Of a stretch of DNA of 64,000 nt, positions 43,816-51,661 are shown one piece after another. Position numbers and translations under genes: made by a program. Position 1 is the first letter of the stretch; each line of letters begins with the position of its first letter. The stretch is from Lewinellaceae bacterium (lineage in GTDB: Bacteria > Bacteroidota > Bacteroidia > Chitinophagales > Saprospiraceae). The stretch covers positions 186,001 through 250,000 of the forward strand of contig JACJYA010000011.1 in assembly GCA_020636315.1 (NCBI GenBank), in the 5' to 3' direction. The notes under the pieces are model-generated. The model did no database searches. It was not told where the DNA came from and saw nothing but the letters and a program-made list of their open reading frames with translations.

Positions 43816-44328
43816 TTGAAATTTCGGACTATGAGCGGCCCCACTCCAAACCTGCAATTCCGCCTGGAAAACAACCCGGAGCTTCTCGCCCGCCTGAACC
43901 GCCACGTGCATACCCTGCACCAGGAGCGATACCCGGACGTTTTCGCACCTTATGACTATGGGCGGTTCCTGGGCTGGTACCAGAAGGTGCTCGCACAGGA
44001 AAATGCCTACGGCGTGGTGGCCTACCTGGAGGAAGAACCGGTGGGCTATGCCTTGATTTTCCACAAGGAGTATAGCAGCAGCCCCTTTCACGCGCCGGGT
44101 TATGAGCTGATGCTGGTCGATCAGATGGCCGTTGTCCCGGAGCACCGCCGTAAAGGCATTGGCAAAGCTTTAATACAGTTTCTCTCTGTTTTTTGCCGGG
44201 AAAAGGGCGTTGCCCGCCTGCAGCTCAGCGTGTGGAGGATAAATGAGGCGGCCCGGGATTTTTACCAGCAAATGGGTTTTGAATGGTATATGATGGATTT
44301 GGAAATGAAGATCGGGCCAACCCTTTGA
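43816..44328 (+). CDS. GNAT family N-acetyltransferase
   Basis: A 170-residue acetyltransferase: motif A MAVVPEHRRKGIGKALIQFL (acetyl-CoA loop RRKGIGK), preceded by VVAYLEEEPVGYALIF and followed by RLQLSVWRINEAARDFYQQMGF (motif B). Substrate unknown. The start is at 43816 or MSGPT at 43831; the gap from the previous gene is only 9 nt, so joint transcription is likely. Confidence 0.88.
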   Translation: MKFRTMSGPTPNLQFRLENNPELLARLNRHVHTLHQERYPDVFAPYDYGRFLGWYQKVLAQENAYGVVAYLEEEPVGYALIFHKEYSSSPFHAPGYELMLVDQMAVVPEHRRKGIGKALIQFLSVFCREKGVARLQLSVWRINEAARDFYQQMGFEWYMMDLEMKIGPTL

Positions 44329-44352
44329 GGTTTCAAAAACCCTTAAAGGGTT
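44319..44352. repeat. AACCTTTGAGGTT-type hairpin (third copy)
   Basis: AACCCTTTGAGGTTT then AAACCCTTAAAGGGTT: an imperfect palindrome of the same family as 28548 and 41995, overlapping the stop of the GNAT gene. Confidence 0.45.
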
Positions 44353-44423
44353 GAAAAACATTCATCTTTCCGGAACTTTTCCCGCCTTCCTTTCTTTTTG
44401 AAACCGTACCAAAAACAATCTGC

Positions 44424-44873
44424 ATGCAACCATCACCCAGCCTGCAACTCGGCAGCATTCCACCCGAAACTCCTTTCATCACCCGCCCCGGCAGCTACGC
44501 TGTCTTCTTCAACGAAAATGGGGAAGTGGGCGTCATTCGCAATGATTACGGCGACTACTTCCTGGCCGGCGGCGGCATCGAGCCGGGAGAAACCCGGGAA
44601 GAGGCCCTCCTCCGGGAAGTGCGGGAAGAGGCCGGCCTGCTGGCGGATATCGACACCTACCTGGGTGCTGCCGCTGAGTACTACTACGACCCCGGGCACC
44701 AGCATTATTTCAACAAGATCGGCCACTTCTTCCTCATCACTCCTTATGAGCAGGACCTGTCGCTGAAAGTGGAGGACGACCACACTCTCATCTGGCTTCC
44801 CCTTGAAAAAGCCCACCCCCTGATGTACCACGACATTTACCGCTGGGCGCTGGAGGAGGCAAAGCGGAGGTAA
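44424..44873 (+). CDS. Nudix hydrolase
   Basis: A 149-residue enzyme with a complete Nudix box, GGGIEPGETREEALLREV continuing REEAGL (GX5EX7REUXEEXGU), that binds Mg2+ and cleaves nucleoside diphosphates linked to other groups. Flanking strands: SYAVFFNENGEVGVIRND before the box and TLIWLPLEKAHPLMYHDIYRWAL at the end. Specific substrate unknown; single-domain length is normal. Confidence 0.93.
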   Translation: MQPSPSLQLGSIPPETPFITRPGSYAVFFNENGEVGVIRNDYGDYFLAGGGIEPGETREEALLREVREEAGLLADIDTYLGAAAEYYYDPGHQHYFNKIGHFFLITPYEQDLSLKVEDDHTLIWLPLEKAHPLMYHDIYRWALEEAKRR

Positions 44874-44909
44874 TAAATTCGGACGATGCCACTTTTAAGG
44901 GTCCCGTAA

Positions 44910-45662
44910 TCACAAAATGTGGTAAAAAATAAAGTAATTCATCCCCAGGTTGAAACCGGCGTGCGCCAGGATAGCGCCGAGTATGGAGCCTGAGCGGCTT
45001 CGGAACCAGGAAAACAAAAGACAGAGCCCAAACAGAGAAGCCATCCACAGAAGTGCGGGCAGAAAAAGAAAGTGCCAGCTTCCTGAGCGGTAAACCAGCC
45101 CGAAGTGCGCCAGGTGGACGAGCGAGAAGGCCAGGCTGTCCAGAAAGGAAGCCGTCCGCTGCCCGAAGCTGTGCCGAAAGTTTTCGTGGATAAGCCCCCG
45201 GTAGAAGAGCTCTTCCCCGATGGGGCTGAAGGCCATGCCGATACCGGCGAAGATGAGGAAGAAGATAAAGCGGGTGTTCGCATCCATTTCTGCCGGAAGG
45301 TTGGAATAGGTGCCGGAAATATAGTACAACCAGTTGCTTTCCGTCAGCCCGTATGCCTGATAAGACAGGCCGAACATCATTGCACAGAAGGCCAGCCCGC
45401 CGGCAAAACCGATGAGCAGCCAGCCGGGTTGGTGCGGGCGCCGTATTCCCATTGCCTTTCGCCCTTCTCTGCTCAGTAAAAGGAAAGGGGCGAGCCACAT
45501 GCTCAAAAAGATCAGGGATACATACTGGTAATTTCCCATCTGGTTGGCCCACATCACCAGCCAGAACCGGGGAATGCTCCAAACGAGCAACAGCAATAGG
45601 CCCGATGCCCAGCCGGGATATAGGAGGCTCTGCCAAAAGGGGCGGTAGAATTTGAGATCCAT
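44910..45662 (-). CDS. CPBP-family intramembrane metalloprotease
   Basis: A 250-residue protein with about seven membrane segments and the CPBP/Abi motif: GEELFYRGLIHENF (E-E-x-x-x-R) and AFSLVHLAHF (second His). Such proteases cleave CAAX-type or membrane substrates and in some bacteria mature bacteriocins or act in envelope regulation. Converges with the Nudix gene; no partner peptide gene is visible. Confidence 0.88.
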   Translation of the reverse strand: MDLKFYRPFWQSLLYPGWASGLLLLLVWSIPRFWLVMWANQMGNYQYVSLIFLSMWLAPFLLLSREGRKAMGIRRPHQPGWLLIGFAGGLAFCAMMFGLSYQAYGLTESNWLYYISGTYSNLPAEMDANTRFIFFLIFAGIGMAFSPIGEELFYRGLIHENFRHSFGQRTASFLDSLAFSLVHLAHFGLVYRSGSWHFLFLPALLWMASLFGLCLLFSWFRSRSGSILGAILAHAGFNLGMNYFIFYHIL

Positions 45663-45799
45663 GGCTTGAATTTTTTTTCTTCTTTTGTCAATCGATTAAC
45701 TTATGGCGCTAACCGAAATTCCCAAAAGTTATCTGGATATTTTTTACTCCGATAAAGACACTGCTGGCCATCAATAGCCGGGCCTTCAATAAGAATGCT

Positions 45800-45807
45800 T
45801 AATTTTG
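45800..45807 (+). promoter_or_regulatory. TAATTTTG, candidate -7 box
   Basis: Exact TAnnTTTG, 28 nt before the ATG at 45835. Confidence 0.4.
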
Positions 45808-45834
45808 GGAACAATACCGAGAAACTTCCGAAGT

Positions 45835-47472
45835 ATGCGAAAAAAACTTGCCCTCCTTTTTACCTTTTCTGTTTTTACCGCTGCCCTTACCGCCCAGCCC
45901 ACCTTTACCCGGCAGGATACCCTGCGCGGCGCCATTACTCCCGAGCGGGCCTGGTGGGACCTGGCGTACTACCACCTGGACATCAGCGTCAACCCGGGCG
46001 ACAGCACGATCCGGGGCTCCAATACCATTCAGTACCGGGTGCTGAAGCCCGGGCAGCAGCTCATGCAAATTGACCTCCAGCCTCCCATGAAAATAGAGAA
46101 GGTGGTGCAAAAAGGTGAAGAACTACCCTTTCGGCAGGACGGCAACGCCTGGTTCATCGAGCTGGGCCACGCCCCTCAACAGGGTGCAACAGAGCGCCTG
46201 ACGGTTCACTTTGGCGGCCGCCCCCGGATCGCCCGCCGCCCGCCCTGGGACGCGGCCCTGACCTGGACGCTGGATAACAACGGCAACCCCTTCGCCGCCA
46301 CCTCCTGCCAGGGAGACGGCGCCAGCCTGTGGTGGCCCTGCAAAGACCACATGTACGACGAGCCGGACAGCATGCTCATCAGCGTGCGCGTGCCCGACAG
46401 CCTGATGGATGTCTCCAACGGGCGCCTCCGGAAGGTGGAGGAAAACGGCGACGGAACGAAAACCTTTCACTGGTTCGTCAATAATCCCATCAATAATTAC
46501 GGGGTGAATGTCAATATCGGGGATTATGTGCACTTCTCTGAGAAGTATGAGGGTGAAAAGGGAGAGCTGGATTGCGACTATTATGTGTTGCCCTACAACC
46601 TGGAAAAGGCACGGGCGCAATTCCGGGACGTGCCCCGCATGCTGGAAGCCTTCGAGTACTGGTTCGGGCCTTATCCCTTTTATGAAGATGGGTTCAAGCT
46701 GGTGGAAGTGCCGTACCTGGGTATGGAGCACCAAAGTTCGGTGACCTACGGCAATCGTTACGGAAACGGATACCTGGGCAGGGACCTGAGCGGCACCGGC
46801 TGGGGGCTGAAGTTCGACTTCATCATTATCCACGAATCCGGACACGAGTGGTTCGCCAACAGCATCACTTACCAGGACATTGCCGATATGTGGGTGCACG
46901 AGGGGTTCACCGCTTATTCCGAGAACCTCTTCCTGGATTATCACTATGGAAAGGAGGCCAGCTCCGCCTATGTCATCGGCACCCGCGCCAATATCCGCAA
47001 CGACCGGCCCATCATCGGGGCATACGGCGTAAACAACCGGGGCTCCGGCGATATGTATCCCAAAGCGGCCAACATGCTGCACACGCTTCGGCAGGCCGTA
47101 AATGACGATGAAAAATGGCGCGGCATCCTCCGGGGCCTGAACCAGGAGTTCTTTCATCAGACGGTGTCTTCCCGGCAGGTGGAGGATTATATCAGCCGCC
47201 ATACCGGCCGTGATCTTTCTGCGTTTTTCGATCAGTACCTGCGCACCACCCAGGTGCCCCGGCTGGAATACCGCATCGAGGGCAAAGCGCTTTCCTACCG
47301 CTGGGCCAATTGCGTCGAGGGGTTCGATATGCCGGTAAGGGTGTTCCTGAACGAAAAAGAACAATGGCTGCAGCCGGTAGCGGGGCAATGGAAAGAGGAA
47401 AGGATAAAAGGGGAGGAAAGCTCCTTTACTCTGGACAACAATTTTTATGTAACACTAAAAATGGCTGAATAA
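45835..47472 (+). CDS. M1 family aminopeptidase, secreted
   Basis: A 545-residue zinc exopeptidase. The start at 45835 gives a signal peptide (MRKKLALLFTFSVFTAALTAQ). Zinc site HExxH-x18-E: His333-Glu334, His337 and Glu356 (HESGHEWFANS ... VHEGF). The substrate-anchoring motif GAMEN is replaced by GMEHQSS, as often in this subgroup. It trims N-terminal residues from peptides in the periplasm or outside. The C-terminal ARM-type domain is short, giving a compact enzyme. Confidence 0.94.
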   Translation: MRKKLALLFTFSVFTAALTAQPTFTRQDTLRGAITPERAWWDLAYYHLDISVNPGDSTIRGSNTIQYRVLKPGQQLMQIDLQPPMKIEKVVQKGEELPFRQDGNAWFIELGHAPQQGATERLTVHFGGRPRIARRPPWDAALTWTLDNNGNPFAATSCQGDGASLWWPCKDHMYDEPDSMLISVRVPDSLMDVSNGRLRKVEENGDGTKTFHWFVNNPINNYGVNVNIGDYVHFSEKYEGEKGELDCDYYVLPYNLEKARAQFRDVPRMLEAFEYWFGPYPFYEDGFKLVEVPYLGMEHQSSVTYGNRYGNGYLGRDLSGTGWGLKFDFIIIHESGHEWFANSITYQDIADMWVHEGFTAYSENLFLDYHYGKEASSAYVIGTRANIRNDRPIIGAYGVNNRGSGDMYPKAANMLHTLRQAVNDDEKWRGILRGLNQEFFHQTVSSRQVEDYISRHTGRDLSAFFDQYLRTTQVPRLEYRIEGKALSYRWANCVEGFDMPVRVFLNEKEQWLQPVAGQWKEERIKGEESSFTLDNNFYVTLKMAE

Positions 47473-47507
47473 AATCGTTCGATCGAAAAATCAGAATAAA
47501 AATAATT

Positions 47508-47765
47508 ATGGGCCCCAAATTTTTCCCAACTCCACAGGATTTCAGAAGCTGGTTGGAAGAAAACCACCGCCAGGAATACGAGAAAAAGATAAAGGAGAAC
47601 AAAAAGGCGTGGGATTTTTTCCAGTCTCTCCCTCCTTCTGTCCGGAAGCCTTCTATTTGGTACATCATGAGCGCCAAACGGGAAGATACCCGCCTGCGCC
47701 GCCTGGATACTTTGATACAATGCTCGGAAGAAGGGTTAAGAATTCCGCAGTTGCGGAGGGGGTAA
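47508..47765 (+). CDS. internally deleted YdeI/OmpD-associated family protein
   Basis: An 85-residue product joining the first ~20 residues of the YdeI family (FPTPQDFRSWLEENH) to its C-terminal part (AWDFFQSLPPSVRKPSIW, SAKREDTRLRRL). The central ~100 residues, including the FGWIDG and ftPR segments of full-length members, are missing. The frame is intact across the junction, so a short protein could be made, but it probably represents a decayed gene. Confidence 0.6.
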   Translation: MGPKFFPTPQDFRSWLEENHRQEYEKKIKENKKAWDFFQSLPPSVRKPSIWYIMSAKREDTRLRRLDTLIQCSEEGLRIPQLRRG

Positions 47766-47789
47766 AAAGATGAGTGCCGCCTTTTTTAT

Positions 47790-47959
47790 TTCCGGAGTAA
47801 CTATTCAGCATCATCAAAGCCAGCGGCAGAAAATGCCCTGTTTTGCCCCAGCCCTGAAGGTTGACAGCGCAATTTCTGCCTTTGCTCCCTTTAGGGTTTG
47901 GGGTAAACAAAGGCAGAAAATGCGTTCTTCAATTGATGCTGAATAGTTACTTTCCGGAA
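47790..47959. repeat. fold-back element, ~24-bp terminal inverted repeats
   Basis: TTCCGGAGTAACTATTCAGC at 47790 is matched inverted at 47934-47959 (ending GTTACTTTCCGGAA) with a 2-nt indel. GGCAGAAAATGC occurs as a direct repeat near both ends. 170 nt without an ORF; MITE-like. Its right end lies 19 nt upstream of the hotdog gene start. Confidence 0.65.
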
Positions 47960-47977
47960 AAGAATCAAATTTTCTCA

Positions 47978-48685
47978 ATGAAAGGAATCCCTGAAATAAC
48001 GATCTCCCCCCGCTTCTGCGGCCCGCCCGGCACCAGCAACGGCGGCTACACCTGCGGCCTGCTCGACAACCTGACGGACTACATCTCTGAGGTTACCCTG
48101 CGCCGGCCGCCCCCGCTGGATAAGAAACTGCAGGTGCGGCGCGAAGGCGATCCACTCCAGTTGATGGACGGCGATCATCTCATCGCCTCCGCCCGCCCCG
48201 GCGCCGTGGAATTTACCGCTCCACCGCCTCCGGAATGGAAACAGGCAGTGGAGGCCTCAAAACACTACATCGGATTCAAAAGCCACCCTTTTCCCGGCTG
48301 CTTCGTCTGTGGGCCGGAACGAAGGGAGCACGACGGACTTCGCATCTTCGCCGGCAGAGTGGGAGAGGGGCCGCTCCTCGCTTCCCCCTGGATACCCGAT
48401 CCCGAGCTGGCCGGCGAGAACGGCCAGATCAGGAATGAGTTCCTCTGGGCTGCTCTGGATTGCCCCGGTGCTTTCGTCTTCAGCAGAGATCACATGCCCA
48501 AACTGGTCCTGGGCAGAATGACGGCCCGGGCCGAAAGAACGATAGCGGCCGGTGAGCAATGTGTCGTGGTGGCCTGGCCCAAAGGGCAGGATGGCCGGAA
48601 GTATTTCTCCGGCACCGCCATTTATAACCAGGCACGGGAGTTGTGCGCCGTTGCAGATGCCATCTGGATCGAGCTAGTAAGCTAG
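47978..48685 (+). CDS. hotdog-fold protein, thioesterase-like
   Basis: A 235-residue protein with FCGPPGTSNGGYTCGLL at the start and HPFPGCFVCGPERREHDGLR in the middle, pattern features of double-hotdog proteins of unknown substrate in actinobacteria and Bacteroidota. The likely activity is acyl-thioester binding or hydrolysis. The start at 47978 follows the fold-back element; an upstream frame crosses the element and is not credible. Four cysteines near the centre could bind metal; inference. Confidence 0.75.
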   Translation: MKGIPEITISPRFCGPPGTSNGGYTCGLLDNLTDYISEVTLRRPPPLDKKLQVRREGDPLQLMDGDHLIASARPGAVEFTAPPPPEWKQAVEASKHYIGFKSHPFPGCFVCGPERREHDGLRIFAGRVGEGPLLASPWIPDPELAGENGQIRNEFLWAALDCPGAFVFSRDHMPKLVLGRMTARAERTIAAGEQCVVVAWPKGQDGRKYFSGTAIYNQARELCAVADAIWIELVS

Positions 48686-48730
48686 CAATCCACCAATATA
48701 GCAATTTAGCAATATAACAATCCACCAATA
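48686..48730. repeat. short direct repeats before the methyltransferase gene
   Basis: CAATCCACCAATA occurs at 48686-48698 and 48718-48730, with AGCAATTTAGCAATATAAC between. AT-rich leader repeat of unknown role. Confidence 0.45.
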
Positions 48731-48741
48731 CCTCCCTCCCC

Positions 48742-49413
48742 ATGAAAGACGAATCCCACATCCTCCGTTCCTGGGCGCTCAACGCCCAAAACTGGATACA
48801 GACGATCGACAACGAGGAGATCGAAAGCCGAAAGCTGGCCACCAACCGGGCCATCGTGGAGGCCATCCTGCAATACCGTCCCCGGAAAGTACTGGACCTG
48901 GGGTGCGGTGAGGGCTGGTTAACCCGGTTATTGAGCAGAGAAGGCATCGAAGCCTACGGCGCCGACGGCACGGCGGCCCTGATCGAGGACGCCCGCCGGA
49001 AAGGCCCCGGAAACTACCAGGTGCGCACCTATGAAGAGATCGTTGCCGGCGAGCCGCTGGACGGCGAACCTTTTGACACCATCGCCATCAATTTCGGCCT
49101 GTTCGGCAAGGAGAGCACAGAGGCGCTGATCGGCGCCCTGAAGGAGCGCCTGGCGCCCGGTGGGCAGGCTATCATACAAACACTGCATCCGTTCGGGCTG
49201 ATGGAAAAGGGCGTTCCCTACGCCGGCCATTGGGAAAGCAACAGCTGGGACGGGCTGAAGGGCGAATATACGGAACCCCATCGCTGGTACTTCCGTACCA
49301 TTGGAGAATGGGTGAGCTTATTTACCAGCCTGGGCCTTGCCATCCGGGAGCTGCGCGAGCCGCTGAACCCGGAGAGCCGGAAACCGCTCTCTCTGCTTTT
49401 TGTAGTGGGGTGA
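48742..49413 (+). CDS. class I SAM-dependent methyltransferase
   Basis: A 223-residue Rossmann-fold methyltransferase. Motif I is VLDLGCGEGWLTRLL (about residue 52), motif II contains YGADGTAALIEDAR, and LAPGGQAIIQTLHP is the usual post-motif III strand. The product is cytoplasmic; the substrate is not deducible. It is followed by the next gene with a 20-nt gap and probably shares its transcript. Confidence 0.9.
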   Translation: MKDESHILRSWALNAQNWIQTIDNEEIESRKLATNRAIVEAILQYRPRKVLDLGCGEGWLTRLLSREGIEAYGADGTAALIEDARRKGPGNYQVRTYEEIVAGEPLDGEPFDTIAINFGLFGKESTEALIGALKERLAPGGQAIIQTLHPFGLMEKGVPYAGHWESNSWDGLKGEYTEPHRWYFRTIGEWVSLFTSLGLAIRELREPLNPESRKPLSLLFVVG

Positions 49414-49433
49414 AGATATTATATCTGAAGTTT

Positions 49434-50372
49434 ATGCACAACGATGATTTTCTGAAGAAGAACCTCGTTCAGTCATTCAGGGCTTTCAGAAAACTCTATG
49501 CAGGAGAGCTTTCAAAGATCAACCTGAAGCTGGCGCTGGGGTATGCTTCCTTCCCGTTGCCGGTTCTGGCGATTGGTGTTTTCTTCTACCTGCACCGGGA
49601 TGCCGATTCCATTCCGGCTTCCAGCCAGTACGTTTTTTTCCCTGTTTTATTCATTTCGCTTTTCTTTCCAGGTTTGTTTTACCTCCTTTTCAAGGATGAG
49701 TTGTTAAAAAGGAAACGAGCGATTTTCAATATCTATCACCAATACGGCGAGGGGGCTCTGGAAACCGTTCTGAGCGGGGCTCCTTTTGTGCTTTATGCCA
49801 GGGGGTTTGGGCAGGAACGGGACCTTGGAAACAAAAGGCTGTCCAATTCCTGGGATGAGAAATTCAGTTTGAGTTCAAACCTTGAAGAGGAGATGGATAA
49901 AAGGACGAATTTTTCTTTTTTTCCACAAAGCCTTTCTTCGCTGTTGGATGAAAACGGGTTTTCCATTGTCGCTCTGGGCCATTCCGGCCTTAAAAGAGGG
50001 CTGGCATCTGTGAGGCTTCTGTTTTGCCGGGATGCGGTGTGGGAGGAAACATTTCAGGAGTTGGCCCGCAGGGCAAGCCTCATCGTTCTGAATACCCTGG
50101 AGAGAAACGGCGACTACTGGCTGAAACCAGGACAAGGGGTAGAATGGGAAATGGAGTTATTACTGAATGACAATACCCTGGCCGGTAAAACTTTCGTGCT
50201 GTACAATGAATTTGAGCGCCCTCCTGCTTCCGGCAGCCGGTTGTCGCGCATCATAGGGACGGCCCGTTGGGCATCACCTTTCACCCTACATGACCCTGGC
50301 ACTCAACAATACCGCCGGCCGGAAGGAGAAATACCCGAAGGGCTAAGAGCGTGGATAAAAGGACAGACATGA
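49434..50372 (+). CDS. two-TM protein with C-terminal TIR/SLOG-like domain of unknown function
   Basis: A 312-residue protein (start MHNDDFLKK at 49434). Residues ~35-100 contain two membrane helices (FPLPVLAIGVFFYL and VFFPVLFISLFFPGLFYLL). The soluble half (FVLYARGFGQERDLG, LLDENGFSIVALGHSGLKRG, WEETFQELARRASLIVLN) follows a pattern seen in membrane-anchored proteins with a fold like TIR or SLOG nucleotide-binding domains; the match is weak. Its stop overlaps the next start in an ATGA, so translation is coupled to the GreA-like gene. Confidence 0.6.
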   Translation: MHNDDFLKKNLVQSFRAFRKLYAGELSKINLKLALGYASFPLPVLAIGVFFYLHRDADSIPASSQYVFFPVLFISLFFPGLFYLLFKDELLKRKRAIFNIYHQYGEGALETVLSGAPFVLYARGFGQERDLGNKRLSNSWDEKFSLSSNLEEEMDKRTNFSFFPQSLSSLLDENGFSIVALGHSGLKRGLASVRLLFCRDAVWEETFQELARRASLIVLNTLERNGDYWLKPGQGVEWEMELLLNDNTLAGKTFVLYNEFERPPASGSRLSRIIGTARWASPFTLHDPGTQQYRRPEGEIPEGLRAWIKGQT

Positions 50373-50830
50373 ACGAACGCCAGCAAATCAAGATCAAACT
50401 GTACGAACACTGCCTGGAGCAGGTTGCTACCCGTATTCAAACCGCCCGTACTGCCCTGGAAGCTGCTCAGGAGGCGGGCAACAACGAAACCAGGAGCAGC
50501 GCCGGTGATAAGTACGAAACCGGGAGGGCGATGATGCAGATGGAGCAGGAGAAGTACAAAGTGCAGCTGCTCAAAGCCATGGAGCTGAAGAACCAGCTGG
50601 CGCAACTCCGTCCGGGCCGGCCGGCCGAGATCGTGCAGGCGGGCGCCCTGGTTCTCACCGATAAGGGGAATTTTTACCTTTCGGCGGGCCTGGGGAAAAT
50701 CAGTTTGGAGCGAGAGGTGTTTTTTGCCATCTCTCTGGAGTCACCATTGGGAAAGCAGATGAGGGGAAAGCGGAAAGGAGAGCGGTTTGCCTTCCGGGGA
50801 AAGGAATACCTGATTGGAGCGGTTATTTAG
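50369..50830 (+). CDS. GreA/GreB-like C-terminal domain protein
   Basis: A 153-residue protein. The N-terminal ~85 residues are a long helix-turn-helix (coiled coil). The C-terminal domain (GALVLTDKGNFYLSAGLG, ISLESPLGKQMRGKRKGERF, KEYLIGAVI) matches the FKBP-like domain of transcript-cleavage factors, with ESPLGK as in GreA. Bacteroidota members are commonly misnamed 3-oxoacyl-ACP synthase. The acidic coiled-coil tip needed for RNA cleavage cannot be verified here. Start by the 4-nt ATGA overlap. Confidence 0.75.
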   Translation: MNERQQIKIKLYEHCLEQVATRIQTARTALEAAQEAGNNETRSSAGDKYETGRAMMQMEQEKYKVQLLKAMELKNQLAQLRPGRPAEIVQAGALVLTDKGNFYLSAGLGKISLEREVFFAISLESPLGKQMRGKRKGERFAFRGKEYLIGAVI

Positions 50831-50905
50831 AGTTTGTTCAAATTTCGAACAAACTCTTAAAACCACGAGCTCACCCCGGAGCTGGTAGCTCCGGGATGGC
50901 TCGTG
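50829..50905. repeat. compact fold-back pair: AGAGTTTGTTC hairpin plus GC hairpin
   Basis: AGAGTTTGTTC (50829-50839) and GAACAAACTCT (50847-50857) form a perfect 11-bp stem; it resembles the ends of the AGAGCTTGT elements. Next to it, CCCGGAGCT-GGT-AGCTCCGGG forms a second stem inside CACGAG/CTCGTG. Either may terminate the GreA-like transcript. Confidence 0.5.
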
Positions 50906-50961
50906 TAAGAGGCAAGAAATTGTGAATAACGAAACACAAATGAAGCTCACTGATAATAGCC

Positions 50962-51336
50962 CTACGCAGGGTGGTTGGCCAGAAAGGGCAACACCTGAAG
51001 ATGAAAAAAGGGCGCCATGAAGCGGTCGAACTCCTGCAGAAGCGCCTTGAACGTCCGAATGAAATAGCGGACTTCTTCCAGCAGTATCTGCAGCGCTTCC
51101 TCCGGGCCACGGGCCAGCCATTTAAGCTGGTGCTTCAGGCGGCGCAGGTTGTACCTTTGCAGGATGAACTGGTTCTGAAAATGCTCGGCCAGGATCAGAT
51201 CGCGGGTTGTTCGGATGTTTGTAATGATCTCTTCCAGGCTGCGTTCACAGGATTCGATCTCCTTCTCGTAGAATTTCAGTTCTTTGATCCAACTTGTCGT
51301 TGGCTGGCGTTCAGTATGGTAATCTGCATTTGGCAT
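50962..51336 (-). CDS. coiled-coil protein of unknown function
   Basis: A 124-residue protein of mostly long helices (WIKELKFYEKEIESCERSLE, ILAEHFQNQFILQRYNLRRL, FIRTFKALLQEFDRFM). It has no signal peptide. No recognised domain; expected to oligomerise. Confidence 0.65.
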   Translation of the reverse strand: MPNADYHTERQPTTSWIKELKFYEKEIESCERSLEEIITNIRTTRDLILAEHFQNQFILQRYNLRRLKHQLKWLARGPEEALQILLEEVRYFIRTFKALLQEFDRFMAPFFHLQVLPFLANHPA

Positions 51337-51497
51337 GGTGCTTCTTTTTTGGAGGACGGCCGGCCCCGGAACAGAGGTTATACGGTTAACGCTGTAAAAA
51401 TACTTGCCAAAGAGATTCGTCCATAGATCTTCCTGCGCATCCCGTACTTCCCGGCGCTGTCTGAGGGCCGGCTTAACGGAGCCGGCGCCCTCCAGGT

Positions 51498-51578
51498 TCA
51501 GGATTTGAAGAATTTATTCTTAATGAAGGAGCCCAGCATGAACAGGGCGAAGACAGACATCAATAACTTTGCCGCCAT
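51498..51578 (-). CDS. candidate 26-residue single-helix membrane peptide
   Basis: The small frame MAAKLLMSVFALFMLGSFIK followed by NKFFKS on the minus strand, 83 nt downstream of htrA. A hydrophobic helix plus a basic tail is the shape of bacterial micro-membrane proteins; HtrA context hints at envelope stress, but the length makes chance occurrence possible and no ribosome-binding site is clear. The rest of the 51337-51661 spacer holds nothing else recognisable. Confidence 0.3.
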   Translation of the reverse strand: MAAKLLMSVFALFMLGSFIKNKFFKS

Positions 51579-51661
51579 AATAAAAAGGTTGATGTTTTGC
51601 TGATGAAGAAACCCGCCCGGGGGCGAGCCTCTTCATCACAAAACGCGTTATAAAAGTGCTA

